The notes: generated by a model from the letters alone, not told the origin. Counted from the stretch's first letter, positions 55,967 to 64,000 are shown. The stretch: 64,000 nucleotides of DNA from Streptomyces sp. FIT100 (GCF_024584805.1 NZ_CP075715.1:2654001-2718000), one strand, 5' to 3'. A program made the numbers and translations.

Positions 55967-57913
55967 TCAGAGATGGCGGCGTCGGGCTGCGACTTGCCGG
56001 TCGTACTCCCCCCGTGCCTTGACCGCCGACGGGCGGGTCGCGGTCTCGGCCACAGGAACATCCCACCACGCCTGTGCCGGGGGCGCGCCCGACACAGTGT
56101 CTGCCGTTTCGGTCTCGGTGTAGACACATGTGGGGCCGTCCGCGGTGCGCGCCTCGGCGAGGGCTTCACGCAGGTCACGCACGGTCCTGGCGCGGATCAC
56201 GTGCATTCCGAGGGACGCGGCGTTGGCCGCGAGGTCGACCGGCAGCGGGGGTCCCGTGTACGTGCCGCCGGCCTCCCGGTAGCGGTAGGCCGTGCCGAAC
56301 CGCTCGCCGCCGACCGACTCAGACAGACCGCCGATCGACGCGTACCCGTGGTTCTGGAGGACGACCACCTTGATCGGGATGTTCTCCTGTACCGCCGTGA
56401 CGATTTCGGTGGGATTCATCAGGTACGTACCGTCACCGACCAGTGCCCATACGGGACGGCCGGGCGCGGCCATCGCGACGCCGATCGCCGCCGGGATCTC
56501 GTATCCCATGCAGGAGTACCCGTACTCGACGTGGTACTGGTCGTGGGAGCGGGCCCGCCACAGCTTGTGGAGATCGCCGGGGAGGGAGCCCGCCGCGTTG
56601 ATCACGATGTCGTCGTCGCCGACCACCGCGTCGAGTGCGCCGACGACCTGCGGCTGGGTGGGGCGTCCGTCCTCGTCGGACGCCCTGAACGCCGCCTCGA
56701 CCCGACGCTCCCAGCTCTCCTTGCCTCGCGTGTACTCCACCTCGTAGCCATGGTCCACGTGGTGGCCGCGAAGGGCCGCGGTGAGGGCTTCGAGGCCGGA
56801 CCGGGCGTCGGCCACCAGGGGGAGCGCGGCGAGCTTGTGGGCGTCGAAGGCGGTGATGTTGAGGTTGAGGAAGCGGACGTCGGGGCGGGTGAAGAGGGTG
56901 CCGGACGCGGTGGTGAAGTCGGTGTAGCGGGTGCCGACGCCGATGACCAGATCGGCGGCCCGGGCGAGTTCGTCCGCGGCCGCGGTGCCGGTGTGGCCGA
57001 TGCCCCCGACGTCCGCGGGATGGTCGTGGCGCAGGGCGCCCTTGCCCGCCTGGGTCGAGGCGACGGGGACACCGGTCGCGTCGGCGAAGGACTTCAGGGC
57101 GGCCTCCGCAGCGCTGTGGTGCACGCCGCCGCCCGCGACGACCAGTGGCCGCCGTGCCGACCGCACCGCCCGCACCGCCGCGGCCAGCTCGTCCGGGTCG
57201 GGCTGCGGCCTGCGTACGTGCCAGACGCGCTCGGCGAAGAACTCCTCCGGCCAGTCGTACGCCTCCGCCTGCACGTCCTGCGGGAGCGCGAGCGTGACCG
57301 CGCCGGTGTCGGCGGGGTCGGTGAGCACCCGCATGGCGGCGAGGACGGCCGGGACGAGGGCTTCGGGGCGGGTGATCCGGTCGAAGTACCTCGACACCGG
57401 GCGCAGGCAGTCGTTGACGGAGACGTCCCCCGCGTAGGGGACTTCGAGCTGCTGGAGGACGGGGTCGGCGGGGCGGCCCGCGAAGGTGTCGCCCGGCAGG
57501 AGGAGGACGGGGAGCCGGTTGATGGTCGCGAGGGCGGCGCCGGTGACGAGGTTGGTGGCGCCGGGGCCGATGGAGGTGGTGACGGCGTGGGTGGAGAGAC
57601 GCCCGGACTGGCGGGCGTGGCCGACGGCCGCGTGGACCATCGCCTGTTCGTTGCGCCCTTGGTAGTACGGCATGTCGGGGCCGCTCTCCAGCAGCGCCTG
57701 GCCGATCCCGGCGACGTTTCCGTGGCCGAAGATGCCCCAGGTCGCGCCGATCAGCCGCTGCCGCCGGCCGTCGCGCTCGGTGTACTGGCGGGCGAGGAAG
57801 GCGATGAGGGCCTGTGCGGTGGTGAGGCGGCGGGCGCCGCGGCGCAAGTCCGGCGTCGTGCCCGGTCCTGTGCCGGGCGCCGTGCCCGGCGTCGTGCCCG
57901 GTCCGGTGCTCAT
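55967..57913 (-). CDS. iolD: 3D-(3,5/4)-trihydroxycyclohexane-1,2-dione acylhydrolase
   Basis: 648 aa from ATG 57913, overlapping the iolB stop (ATGA). ThDP-dependent enzyme of the acetolactate synthase family. N-terminal PYR domain with GHGNVAGIGQAL and 'RNEQAMVHAAVGHARQSGR'; central domain; C-terminal PP domain with the ThDP/Mg motif GDGTYLMNPTEIVTA and VVVLQNHGYASIGGL. IolD hydrolytically opens the ring dione to 5-deoxyglucuronate. The first 20 residues are a Gly/Thr/Pro repeat (GTTPGTAPGTGPGTT) encoded by near-perfect 12-15 bp repeats, and are probably disordered. Confidence 0.95.
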   Translation of the reverse strand: MSTGPGTTPGTAPGTGPGTTPDLRRGARRLTTAQALIAFLARQYTERDGRRQRLIGATWGIFGHGNVAGIGQALLESGPDMPYYQGRNEQAMVHAAVGHARQSGRLSTHAVTTSIGPGATNLVTGAALATINRLPVLLLPGDTFAGRPADPVLQQLEVPYAGDVSVNDCLRPVSRYFDRITRPEALVPAVLAAMRVLTDPADTGAVTLALPQDVQAEAYDWPEEFFAERVWHVRRPQPDPDELAAAVRAVRSARRPLVVAGGGVHHSAAEAALKSFADATGVPVASTQAGKGALRHDHPADVGGIGHTGTAAADELARAADLVIGVGTRYTDFTTASGTLFTRPDVRFLNLNITAFDAHKLAALPLVADARSGLEALTAALRGHHVDHGYEVEYTRGKESWERRVEAAFRASDEDGRPTQPQVVGALDAVVGDDDIVINAAGSLPGDLHKLWRARSHDQYHVEYGYSCMGYEIPAAIGVAMAAPGRPVWALVGDGTYLMNPTEIVTAVQENIPIKVVVLQNHGYASIGGLSESVGGERFGTAYRYREAGGTYTGPPLPVDLAANAASLGMHVIRARTVRDLREALAEARTADGPTCVYTETETADTVSGAPPAQAWWDVPVAETATRPSAVKARGEYDRQVAARRRHL

Positions 57914-58722
57914 CGGTAGCCCTCCGTGTGGTCGGGGTGGAAGCAGATGCGCCATTCCCGCTCGGGGCCCGGGCCCGCCATGACGTTCAGGTAGTACATG
58001 TCGTGGCCGGGCGCGGCGATGGACGGGCCGTGCCAGCCGTCCGGGACGAGGACGGCGTCTCCGCTGCGGACCTCGGCGAGCAGGTCGGTACCGCCGGGGC
58101 GGGACGGCGAGACCCGCTGGTAGCCGAAGCCGTGGTCGCCGTCGATCTCGAAGTAGTAGATCTCCTCCAGCCTGGCCTCCTCGCCGGGCCGGTGCTCGTC
58201 GTGCTTGTGCGGCGGGTACGACGACCAGTTGCCGCCGGGCGTGAGCACCTCGACGGCGATCAGGCGGTCGCAGTCGAAGGTGCCCGCGGCGGCGAAGTTG
58301 TGCACCCGGCGGGCGCAGCTGCCCGTGCCGCGATGCTCGACCGGGACCTCCGGCGCGGGACCGTAGCGAGCGGGGAGTCGTCGCTCGCACTTCGCTCCTG
58401 CCAGGGCGAAGCGGCCTCCTGCGCCGGAGGCGATCTGCGCGTGGGCGTCGCGCGGCACGTACGCGAAGTCGGTGACTCCGGCGAACACGCTTTCCCTGCC
58501 CCGCAGTTCGATGACCTCGCCGTCGCTCTGCACCGTACAGCCGCCGCTGAGCGGAAGCACGATCCACTCACTGTCCCCGGCGCCCAGCAGATGGGAGCCG
58601 CCCGGGCGCAGCTCCAGGATCCGGAGCGCGGAGTAGCCCCAGCCGGCCGTCTTGGGGTCGATGTCGAGCGTGTACGGCCCGTCGGAGGCCGTGCCCGCCC
58701 GTAGATGCCTGTGGTCGTCCAT
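57910..58722 (-). CDS. iolB: 5-deoxyglucuronate isomerase
   Basis: 270 aa from ATG 58722 (GGAGAAC upstream). Double-cupin IolB fold with the conserved SSYPPHKHDEHRPGEEARLEEIYYFEI metal-binding segment and DGWHGPSIAAPGHDMYYLNVMAGPG near the end. It isomerises 5-deoxy-D-glucuronate to 5-dehydro-2-deoxy-D-gluconate, the substrate of IolC. It lies 16 bases after the aldolase gene and overlaps iolD. Confidence 0.96.
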   Translation of the reverse strand: MDDHRHLRAGTASDGPYTLDIDPKTAGWGYSALRILELRPGGSHLLGAGDSEWIVLPLSGGCTVQSDGEVIELRGRESVFAGVTDFAYVPRDAHAQIASGAGGRFALAGAKCERRLPARYGPAPEVPVEHRGTGSCARRVHNFAAAGTFDCDRLIAVEVLTPGGNWSSYPPHKHDEHRPGEEARLEEIYYFEIDGDHGFGYQRVSPSRPGGTDLLAEVRSGDAVLVPDGWHGPSIAAPGHDMYYLNVMAGPGPEREWRICFHPDHTEGYR

Positions 58723-58738
58723 GAGTTCTCCGTACCCG

Positions 58739-59629
58739 CTAGAGGAGTCCTACGGCCGTGTCGACCGCTCCCGCGACATCGCCGTCGACCGGATAGAGCA
58801 GTGAACGCCCTACCACCAGACCCTGGACGGTGGGAAGTTGCAGGGCGCCGCGCCACTTCTCGTACGCGCGCGCCGTTTCCTCGGCGGAGGCTCCGACCTC
58901 GCCCCCGAGCAGGACGGCGGGGAGCGTGGAGGTCTCCATGACACGGGGCATGTCGTCCGGGTCGTCGGTCACCGGGATCTTCAGCCAGGTGTACGCCGAG
59001 GTGCCCGCGAGCCCGGAGGCGATGGCGATGGAGCGGGTGACGGCTTCGGCGGACAGGTCGGTGACGAGCCGTCCGCCGGCGCGGCGGCAGATGAACGGCT
59101 CGACGAAGACCGGCAGCCGGTGCGCGGCCATGTCGTCGATGGCCCGGGCGGTGGCGTGGAGGGTGTCGAGGGAGCCCGGGTCGTCGTAGTCGATACGGAG
59201 CAGCAGCTTGCCGGCGTCGAAGCCGAGCCTTGCCAGGTCCTGTGCCCGGTGCCCGGTGAAGCGGTCGTCGAGCTCGAAGGCGGCCCCGGCGAGTCCGCCC
59301 CGGTTCATGGAGCCCATGACGACCTTGTCGTCGAGGACGCCGAGGAGGAGCAGGTCCTCCAGAATGTCCGCGGTGGCCAGGACCCCGTCGACGCCGGGCC
59401 GTTCGAGCGCGACGCAGAGCCGCTCCAGCAGATCGATGCGGTTGGCCATGGCGAGCCGCTGGTCGCCGACCGCGAGGGCGCCGCGGGCGGGATGGTCGGC
59501 GGCGATGATCATCAGACGGCCGCGGTCGTCGACCAGGGGCCGCCTGCGGCGCCCGGCGGCGGCTTCCGCGACGGCCTCGGGACGGCGGGTCCTGACCCTG
59601 ACGAGGTCGGCGACATCGACGCGGGTCAT
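58739..59629 (-). CDS. Cgl0159-family aldolase (TIM barrel), inositol operon
   Basis: 296 aa; its ATG overlaps the iolC stop (ATGA). (Beta/alpha)8 protein of the class I aldolase group: MIIAADHPARGAL, LEDLLLLGVLDDKVVMGSMNRGGLAG, GFDAGKLLLRIDYDDPG (a catalytic-lysine candidate in GKLLLR) and TWLKIPVTDDPDDMPRVME (a second lysine). This family replaces IolJ in actinomycete inositol operons and would cleave 2-deoxy-5-keto-gluconate 6-phosphate to dihydroxyacetone phosphate and malonate semialdehyde. That reaction is assigned from operon position; the family call comes from sequence. Confidence 0.85.
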   Translation of the reverse strand: MTRVDVADLVRVRTRRPEAVAEAAAGRRRRPLVDDRGRLMIIAADHPARGALAVGDQRLAMANRIDLLERLCVALERPGVDGVLATADILEDLLLLGVLDDKVVMGSMNRGGLAGAAFELDDRFTGHRAQDLARLGFDAGKLLLRIDYDDPGSLDTLHATARAIDDMAAHRLPVFVEPFICRRAGGRLVTDLSAEAVTRSIAIASGLAGTSAYTWLKIPVTDDPDDMPRVMETSTLPAVLLGGEVGASAEETARAYEKWRGALQLPTVQGLVVGRSLLYPVDGDVAGAVDTAVGLL

Positions 59630-60714
59630 GACGCCGCTCCGGGCGCCCGGCCGTCCAGCAGCGCTTCCACCTCGGCGGGGTAGGGCATGGCGGAGGAGCA
59701 GGCGAGGCGGGCGGCGACGATCGCACCCGCCGCGTTCGCGAACCGCATGACCCGCTCAAGCTCCCAGCCGGCCAGCAGTCCGTGCACCATCGCCCCGCCG
59801 AACGCGTCCCCCGCGCCGAGCCCGTTGACCACCTCGACCTCCACCGGCGGGACTTCGGCGGTGGTGCCGCCGCGGTCCATGGCCAGCACCCCCTTGGGGC
59901 CCTGCTTGACCACGGCCAGTTCGACCCCGGCGCCGAGCAGCGCGCGGGCGGCGGCGTACGGTTCGCGCTCCCCCGTCGCGATCTCGCACTCGTCGAGGTT
60001 GCCGACCGCGACGGTGGCACGGGTGAGGGCCTGCGCGTAGAGGGACCGTGCCTGGCCGGGGTCGCCCCAGAACATCGGCCGCCAGTCCAGGTCGAAGACC
60101 GTGGTCCCGGACTTCGCCCGGTGCTCCAGGGCCGCGAGCGTCGCGCTTCTGCTCGGTTCCGCGCACAGCCCCGTTCCGGTCGTCCAGAAGACCCGTGTCG
60201 CGGCGATCGCGGCCAAGTCCAGTTCGTCCGTATGCAGTTCGAGATCGGGGGCCTTCGGCTGCCGGTAGAAGTACAGCGGGAAGTGGTCCGGCGGGAAGAT
60301 CTCGCAGAAGGTCACCGGCGTGGGCAGCTCCGGCACGGCCGTGACCCAGCGGTCGTCGACCTCGAACTCCCGCAGCGCCTCGTGGAGATACTCCCCGAAT
60401 GCGTCCTGCCCGGTGCGGGTGATCACCGCGGCGCGCTGGCCCAGCCGGGCCGCCGCGACCGCCACATTGCTGGCGGAGCCGCCGAGGAACTTCCCGAAGG
60501 TCTCCACCCTCGCCAGCGGAACCCCGGTCTGCAGCGGGTACAGGTCCACCCCGATCCGGCCCATCGTGATCACGTCGTACCGCTGGGACGGCCGAGACAG
60601 CGGCTCGGACGGCCGAGACGGCGGGGATGGCTGAGACGGCGGCTCAGACGGCGGGGATGGCGGGGATGGCGGGGATGGCGGGGATGGTTGGGACGACTGA
60701 GACGGCTGAGGCAT
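59626..60714 (-). CDS. iolC: 5-dehydro-2-deoxygluconokinase with Ser-Pro-rich N-terminus
   Basis: 362 aa from ATG 60714 (AAAGGAC upstream). PfkB-type carbohydrate kinase: ITMGRIGVDLYPLQTG, FGKFLGGSASNVAVAAARLG and the C-terminal GLGAGDAFGGAMVHGLLAG with the catalytic Asp. It phosphorylates 5-dehydro-2-deoxygluconate. Residues 3-43 are Ser/Pro repeats (PSPPSPPSPPS) encoded by a 9-bp repeat GGGATGGCG (60636-60690), absent in typical IolC. This extension is probably disordered and variable. It is the first gene of the leftward inositol operon, with a promoter 30-60 bases upstream. Confidence 0.93.
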   Translation of the reverse strand: MPQPSQSSQPSPPSPPSPPSPPSEPPSQPSPPSRPSEPLSRPSQRYDVITMGRIGVDLYPLQTGVPLARVETFGKFLGGSASNVAVAAARLGQRAAVITRTGQDAFGEYLHEALREFEVDDRWVTAVPELPTPVTFCEIFPPDHFPLYFYRQPKAPDLELHTDELDLAAIAATRVFWTTGTGLCAEPSRSATLAALEHRAKSGTTVFDLDWRPMFWGDPGQARSLYAQALTRATVAVGNLDECEIATGEREPYAAARALLGAGVELAVVKQGPKGVLAMDRGGTTAEVPPVEVEVVNGLGAGDAFGGAMVHGLLAGWELERVMRFANAAGAIVAARLACSSAMPYPAEVEALLDGRAPGAAS

Positions 60715-60749
60715 ACGTGTCCTTTCGGTTCCACGCCCGGCTGTTCCCT

Positions 60750-60779
60750 GGTCTAGCCCGCCCACCTGAACACTGTCAA
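60750..60779 (-). promoter_or_regulatory. promoter of the iolC operon
   Basis: On the minus strand, TTGACA (60774-60779), an 18-base spacer and TAGACC (60750-60755) lie 36 bases from the iolC start with AAAGGAC between. The -35 forms one end of the symmetric element described next. Confidence 0.6.
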
Positions 60780-60813
60780 CGTTTTGTCCTTACATTCGGA
60801 CGAAAGCTTGACA
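60774..60813. promoter_or_regulatory. symmetric operator between divergent inositol genes
   Basis: A 40-bp inverted repeat pairs at 13 of 16 positions, with left arm TGTCAACGTTTTGTCC, an 8-base centre and right arm GGACGAAAGCTTGACA. Its ends are the two divergent -35 elements (TGTCAA and TTGACA), so one regulator bound here would control both directions. A GntR/LacI-type inositol regulator is the obvious guess; none is encoded in the window. Confidence 0.6.
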
Positions 60814-60844
60814 CCTTTCTCGGGCGGCCGGAAAGCTGGCCGCC

Positions 60845-61756
60845 ATGACCTCCTCCACACCCTTGCTCGACCGCATCCGGATCGGGTCGGCCCCCGACTC
60901 CTGGGGCGTGTGGTTCCCCGACGACCCGCAGCAGGTCCCCTGGCAGCGCTTCCTCGACGAGGTCGCACGGGCGGGATACGAGTGGATCGAACTCGGCCCG
61001 TACGGCTACCTCCCGACCGACCCCGCCCGGCTCACCGAGGAGACCGCGGCCCGCGGGCTGAAGGTCTCGGCCGGAACGGTCTTCACCGCACTGCACCACG
61101 GACCCGCCGTCTGGGAGAAGACCTGGGCCCATGTCGCCGACATCGCCGCGCTCACCCGGGCGATGGGCGCGGACCACCTCGTCGTCATCCCCTCGTTCTG
61201 GCGCGACGACAAGACGGGCGAGGTGCTGGAGGACCGCACACTCACGGCCGAGCAGTGGAGCCACCTCACCACCCAGACCGAGCGCCTCGGCCGGGAGGTC
61301 GGCGACCGGTTCGGGCTGCGGATCGTCGTCCATCCGCACGCGGACACCCACATCGACAGCGAGGCGAACGTCGGCCGCTTCCTCGACGCGACCGACCCGG
61401 CCCTGGTCTCGCTCTGCCTGGACACCGGGCACTACGCCTACTGCGGCGGCGACAGCGTCAAACTCATCGAGACCTACGGCGAGCGGATCGGCTATCTCCA
61501 CCTCAAGCAGGTCGATCCGGAGATCCTCGCCGAAGTGGTCGCGGACGAGGTGCCGTTCGGCCCTGCCGTGGCACGCGGTGTGATGTGCGAGCCGCCCGCA
61601 GGCGTACCCGCGCTGGAGCCGGTGCTGGCCGCGGCACAGAGACTGGACGCCGAGCTCTTCGCCATCGTCGAGCAGGACATGTATCCGTGCCCTCCGGACA
61701 GGCCCTTCCCGATCGCCGAACGCACCCGCCGGTTCCTCCGCTCCTGCGGGGCGTGA
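60845..61756 (+). CDS. sugar phosphate isomerase/epimerase-type TIM-barrel (IolE/IolH-like)
   Basis: 303 aa from ATG 60845. Xylose-isomerase-like barrel: IRIGSAPDSWGVWFPDD, GYEWIELGPYGYLPTDPARL, VVIPSFWR, IVVHPHADTHIDSEANVGRFLD, CLDTGHYAYCGGDSV, YLHLKQVDP and IVEQDMYPC. The metal ligands (E, D, H, E) are preserved. It is divergent from iolC and fits inosose dehydratase (IolE) or the related IolH; which one is not decidable by eye. A -35 TTGACA (60808-60813) and an AAAGCT -10 (60832-60837) would start the mRNA at or next to the ATG. No Shine-Dalgarno sequence is present, so the message is probably leaderless. Confidence 0.87.
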   Translation: MTSSTPLLDRIRIGSAPDSWGVWFPDDPQQVPWQRFLDEVARAGYEWIELGPYGYLPTDPARLTEETAARGLKVSAGTVFTALHHGPAVWEKTWAHVADIAALTRAMGADHLVVIPSFWRDDKTGEVLEDRTLTAEQWSHLTTQTERLGREVGDRFGLRIVVHPHADTHIDSEANVGRFLDATDPALVSLCLDTGHYAYCGGDSVKLIETYGERIGYLHLKQVDPEILAEVVADEVPFGPAVARGVMCEPPAGVPALEPVLAAAQRLDAELFAIVEQDMYPCPPDRPFPIAERTRRFLRSCGA

Positions 61757-61826
61757 CGGACCGCCAGGCCGCCGGCGCCCCGGAGGGCCGGCCTCCTCGT
61801 CGCCGCCCCTGCGCCGCTCTCCTCAC

Positions 61827-61912
61827 GTGACAGCAGTCGCCTCCCCGTCACACTTGTCACGATTACGCGGGACTTCCGTCACAGGCCCTCGACAGCCCCT
61901 CGCTCTCGTCAC
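61827..61912. promoter_or_regulatory. cluster of GTCAC motifs upstream of the small HTH gene
   Basis: GTCAC occurs at 61847, 61856, 61878 and 61908 on the plus strand and inverted as GTGAC at 61827. Such spacing may reflect binding sites for a regulator, possibly the HTH protein itself. This is only a pattern. Confidence 0.35.
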
Positions 61913-62019
61913 TCTGCGTCGTTCACCGGACACAGGCTCAGTGATCGCCAGCGTCCGCGCAGCAGCTCCCCCGACGGCCCCCCGGCCGCCGCTGCGGCGC
62001 GCGCAGGGAGGTGCCACGG

Positions 62020-62217
62020 ATGACGGACAGAAGGCTCTGGTCGTACAAGGACATCGCCGCACACATCAGGGTGCAGCCGGACACGGTCAGGTCCTATCGC
62101 AAGCACGGCCTCCTTCCCCCGCCCGACCACGTGGAGGCAGGAAAGCCCTACTGGTACGCCGACACGATCCGCCGCTGGGTGGCCAACCGCCCGAGCAACA
62201 GGGGGCGCAGGGAATGA
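62020..62217 (+). CDS. small MerR/excisionase-like HTH protein
   Basis: 65 aa from ATG 62020 (AGGGAGG 8 bases upstream); a GTG at 62011 would add three residues but has its RBS too close. A single winged HTH: SYKDIAAHIRVQPDTVRSYRKHGLLPPPD and YWYADTIRRWVANRP. It is in the size class of AlpA/Xis-like or BldC-like regulators. It probably binds DNA as a dimer or polymer; targets are unknown. It is convergent with an alcohol dehydrogenase gene and does not belong to an obvious operon. Confidence 0.82.
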   Translation: MTDRRLWSYKDIAAHIRVQPDTVRSYRKHGLLPPPDHVEAGKPYWYADTIRRWVANRPSNRGRRE

Positions 62218-62305
62218 GACCGGCCGCCCCGGCATCCAGGCGGGTACGGGTCGCGGCGCCCGCACCGTGGACCTGCCGCCGGGCCCGGCCGGCGCCCGGG
62301 AACGC

Positions 62306-63382
62306 TCAGCCGCGGGCCGGCTCGACACCGCGGGCCGGCTCGATGATCGTCACGCCCGCACCCGGCGCGGTACCCATGGCCGCGAGGGCGGCCGGGGCGG
62401 CGTCCAGCGGGATCACCGACGTCACCAGCAGGTCGGGCCTCAGCACTCCGGCGCGGACCATGTCCAGCATCGGACCGTAGGCGTGGGCGGGCATCCCGTG
62501 GCTGCCGAGGATCTCCAACTCCTCCCCGATGACACGCCCCATGGGCACCACGGGGTCTCCCGCGGCCGTGGGCAGGAGGCCCACCTGCACATGCCGTCCC
62601 CGGCGGCGCAGGCTCTGCACCGAGGAGGCGCAGGTGGCCGGGGAACCGAGCGCGTCGAGCGAGAGATGGGCGCCGCCGCCCGTCAGTTCGCGCACCGCCC
62701 CGGCGACATCGCCGCCCGTGTCTGTCAGCCCGCCGGCGTCGACGCACTCCGCCGCGCCGAACTTCCGTGCCAGCTCCAGCGCCTGCGGTGAGACGTCGAC
62801 CGCGACCACCCGCGCTCCGCAGGCCGCCGCGATCATCACCGCCGACAGCCCGACCCCGCCGCAGCCGTGCACCGCGACCCACTCCCCGGGCGCCAGCCGC
62901 CCCTGGGCCACCACGGCCCGGAAGGCGGTCGCGAACCGGCATCCGAGCCCCGCCGCAGTCGCGAACGACAGCTCTTCGGGCACGGCCACCAGATTCACGT
63001 CGGCGTGCTCCAGCGCCACGTACTCGGCGAAGGAGCCCCAGTGGGTGAACCCCGGCTGGGTCTGGTGCTCGCAGACCTGCTGGTCCCCGGCCGCGCAGGC
63101 GGCGCAGCGGCCGCAGGCGCAGACGAAGGGGACGGTGACCCGGTCCCCGGGCCGCCAGTTGGCGACGCCCGGGCCGACCGCCTCGACGACTCCGGCGAGC
63201 TCGTGCCCGGGAACGTGCGGAAGGCTGATGTCCGGGTCGTGGCCCATCCAGCCGTGCCAGTCGCTGCGGCACAGTCCGGTGGCCTCGACGCGCACGACCA
63301 CGCCGTGCTCGGACGGCACGGGGTCACGGACCTCGCGCACCTCGGCGACCCGCCCGTACCCCTCGAACACCACGGCCCTCAT
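62306..63382 (-). CDS. zinc-dependent alcohol dehydrogenase (MDR)
   Basis: 358 aa from ATG 63382. Medium-chain dehydrogenase: catalytic-zinc Cys in [15 protein letters not shown] motif ([16 protein letters not shown]), structural-zinc lobe with four Cys ([21 protein letters not shown]), coenzyme motif [17 protein letters not shown] and an Asp (VVAVDVS) favouring NAD(H). The substrate is unknown; the 'LCRSDWHGW' branch is common for alcohols and sugars. Its position near inositol genes may be incidental. Confidence 0.92.
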   Translation of the reverse strand: MRAVVFEGYGRVAEVREVRDPVPSEHGVVVRVEATGLCRSDWHGWMGHDPDISLPHVPGHELAGVVEAVGPGVANWRPGDRVTVPFVCACGRCAACAAGDQQVCEHQTQPGFTHWGSFAEYVALEHADVNLVAVPEELSFATAAGLGCRFATAFRAVVAQGRLAPGEWVAVHGCGGVGLSAVMIAAACGARVVAVDVSPQALELARKFGAAECVDAGGLTDTGGDVAGAVRELTGGGAHLSLDALGSPATCASSVQSLRRRGRHVQVGLLPTAAGDPVVPMGRVIGEELEILGSHGMPAHAYGPMLDMVRAGVLRPDLLVTSVIPLDAAPAALAAMGTAPGAGVTIIEPARGVEPARG

Positions 63383-63554
63383 CGTCCCGCCTCTCCCCGC
63401 CCGGCCGGTTTCCCCGGCCGCCCTGGCTGCCCCGGCCCCCGGCTGCCCCGACTCCCGCTGGGGTCGGGTCGGGTCGGGGCTCGAACCTATCCGCCCGCGG
63501 CGGGGCCTGTCGCGATCCGGCCCTCAGCCATCGGCCTGACCTCCCCGACACGCC

Positions 63555-63569
63555 ACTCCAGACTGGAGT
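63555..63569. promoter_or_regulatory. perfect 15-bp palindrome over the -35 region
   Basis: ACTCCAG-A-CTGGAGT (63555-63569) is exact and sits 2 bases upstream of the CsoR-like box, covering the -35. It is a second operator candidate; the binding protein is unknown. Confidence 0.55.
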
Positions 63570-63571
63570 TC

Positions 63572-63588
63572 ATACCCCCTAGGGGTAT
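63572..63588. promoter_or_regulatory. CsoR-type copper operator
   Basis: ATACCCC-CTA-GGGGTAT (63572-63588), 7-bp arms, matches the known CsoR box shape (ATACCC...GGGTAT) and overlaps the -10 of the downstream copper chaperone gene. Cu(I) binding to CsoR would relieve repression. Confidence 0.85.
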
Positions 63589-63705
63589 AACCTGGCGAGA
63601 GTGGAGCAGTCCCGGTGTTCCCAGGACTCTCCTGCTGTATCACGAGTACGTTCCGCGAAGTGACCGCGAAGCGCAGCGCCACACGCCCCGAAGTGGAGAA
63701 TCGCC

Positions 63706-64000
63706 ATGACCACCGAGACGAAGACCGAGATCCCCCAGGCCACCGGAGCCTGCTGCTCCCCCTCCGGCTCCTGCCACGGCGGCGGCGCGGCCGACGTGCA
63801 GCTGGGCGGCGCCACGGCGGTGTACGAGGTGAAGGGCATGACCTGCGGTCACTGCGAGGGCGCGGTGACGAGCGAGATCGCCGCGATCGCGGGCGTCACC
63901 TCCGTCACGGCGGTCGCCGCCACCGGACAGGTCACCGTGGTCTCCGACGCCCCGCTGGACGAGGCGACCGTGCGCGCCGCGATCGACGAGGCGGGCTACG
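63706..64000 (+). CDS. copZ: HMA copper chaperone (CopZ-like), 3' end beyond window
   Basis: 98 codons visible from ATG 63706 (GGAG 7 bases upstream), open at the window end. A Cys-containing N-terminal extension (ACCSPSGSCHGG) is followed by a heavy-metal-associated domain with the Cu(I) motif GMTCGHC and a typical betaalphabetabetaalphabeta pattern through DEATVRAAIDEAGY. It either ends soon (a stand-alone chaperone) or continues; most of one HMA domain is visible. The upstream CsoR box supports a copper role, and a copper ATPase gene is expected next. The extra Cys/His-rich N-terminus is longer than in usual CopZ. Confidence 0.88.
   Translation, partial: MTTETKTEIPQATGACCSPSGSCHGGGAADVQLGGATAVYEVKGMTCGHCEGAVTSEIAAIAGVTSVTAVAATGQVTVVSDAPLDEATVRAAIDEAGY

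Larger units (their letters stand above)
63383..63705. other. 323-base divergent gap with copper-control elements
   Basis: No gene is supported. The left half is GC-rich with short GTCGGG repeats (63465-63478). The right half contains two palindromes and a promoter: -35 TGGAGT (63564-63569), 16 bases, -10 TATAAC (63586-63591), serving the copper chaperone gene. Confidence 0.55.

Overview
The window is chromosomal DNA of a Streptomyces-type actinomycete. It is very GC-rich, has GTG and TTG starts, shows many ATGA or GTGA stop/start overlaps, and carries genus-typical families: an LAxTG/TQXA wall protein, FtsX-like permeases with MacB-type ATPases, DUF6777, a truncated haemoglobin and an inositol catabolism operon. 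Functions below come from reading motifs; no database search was run.

Left chromosomal arm (1-20963). In order: the end of a von Willebrand (VWA) protein and an FHA/zinc-ribbon protein; a PIMT-like methyltransferase divergent from a group II haemoglobin; a three-gene ABC system (two giant FtsX-like permeases plus an ATPase with an AbrB-like tail); an unknown protein with a hot-dog thioesterase; ettA; a thioester-forming, sortase-anchored wall protein; a second-type SSB; a two-gene operon of dynamin-like/YfjP-like GTPases; and a tRNA-Arg(TCT).

Accessory island (about 20964-35300). Directly behind the tRNA lies a decayed tyrosine-integrase end. Then comes a divergent gene cluster unlike its surroundings, with visibly lower GC in places (25 G/C in the 60 bases 27781-27840). 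Leftward genes encode an AsnRS-like enzyme without an anticodon domain, a GltB-like FMN enzyme and a TauE/SafE exporter. Rightward genes encode a luciferase-like monooxygenase, an MFS exporter, a B12-binding mutase subunit, an ATP-grasp ligase, a PP-loop ATPase, a glutamate (methylaspartate) mutase large subunit, a second ATP-grasp ligase and a flavin reductase. Seven of the nine gene junctions overlap or nearly touch. This looks like a pathway for a modified amino acid or small peptide built from 3-methylaspartate with no NRPS or PKS. It is the best candidate here for an undescribed system. The island ends in a wrecked DUF234-type ATPase pseudogene.

Right arm (35309-64000). DUF6777 protein; a large secreted PA14/beta-propeller/CBM/DUF1080 protein; a divergent FAD hydroxylase and P450 pair; NADP glutamate dehydrogenase; a cupin/zinc-ribbon protein; a DUF1772 membrane protein; a VWA lipoprotein; an ABC permease with an unusual S15-hydrolase/ABC-ATPase fusion; a subtilisin; a BrkB-like membrane protein; the inositol operon (iolC, aldolase, iolB, iolD, mmsA) divergent from an IolE/H-like gene across a symmetric operator; a small HTH protein; a zinc alcohol dehydrogenase; and the start of a copper chaperone behind a CsoR-type operator.
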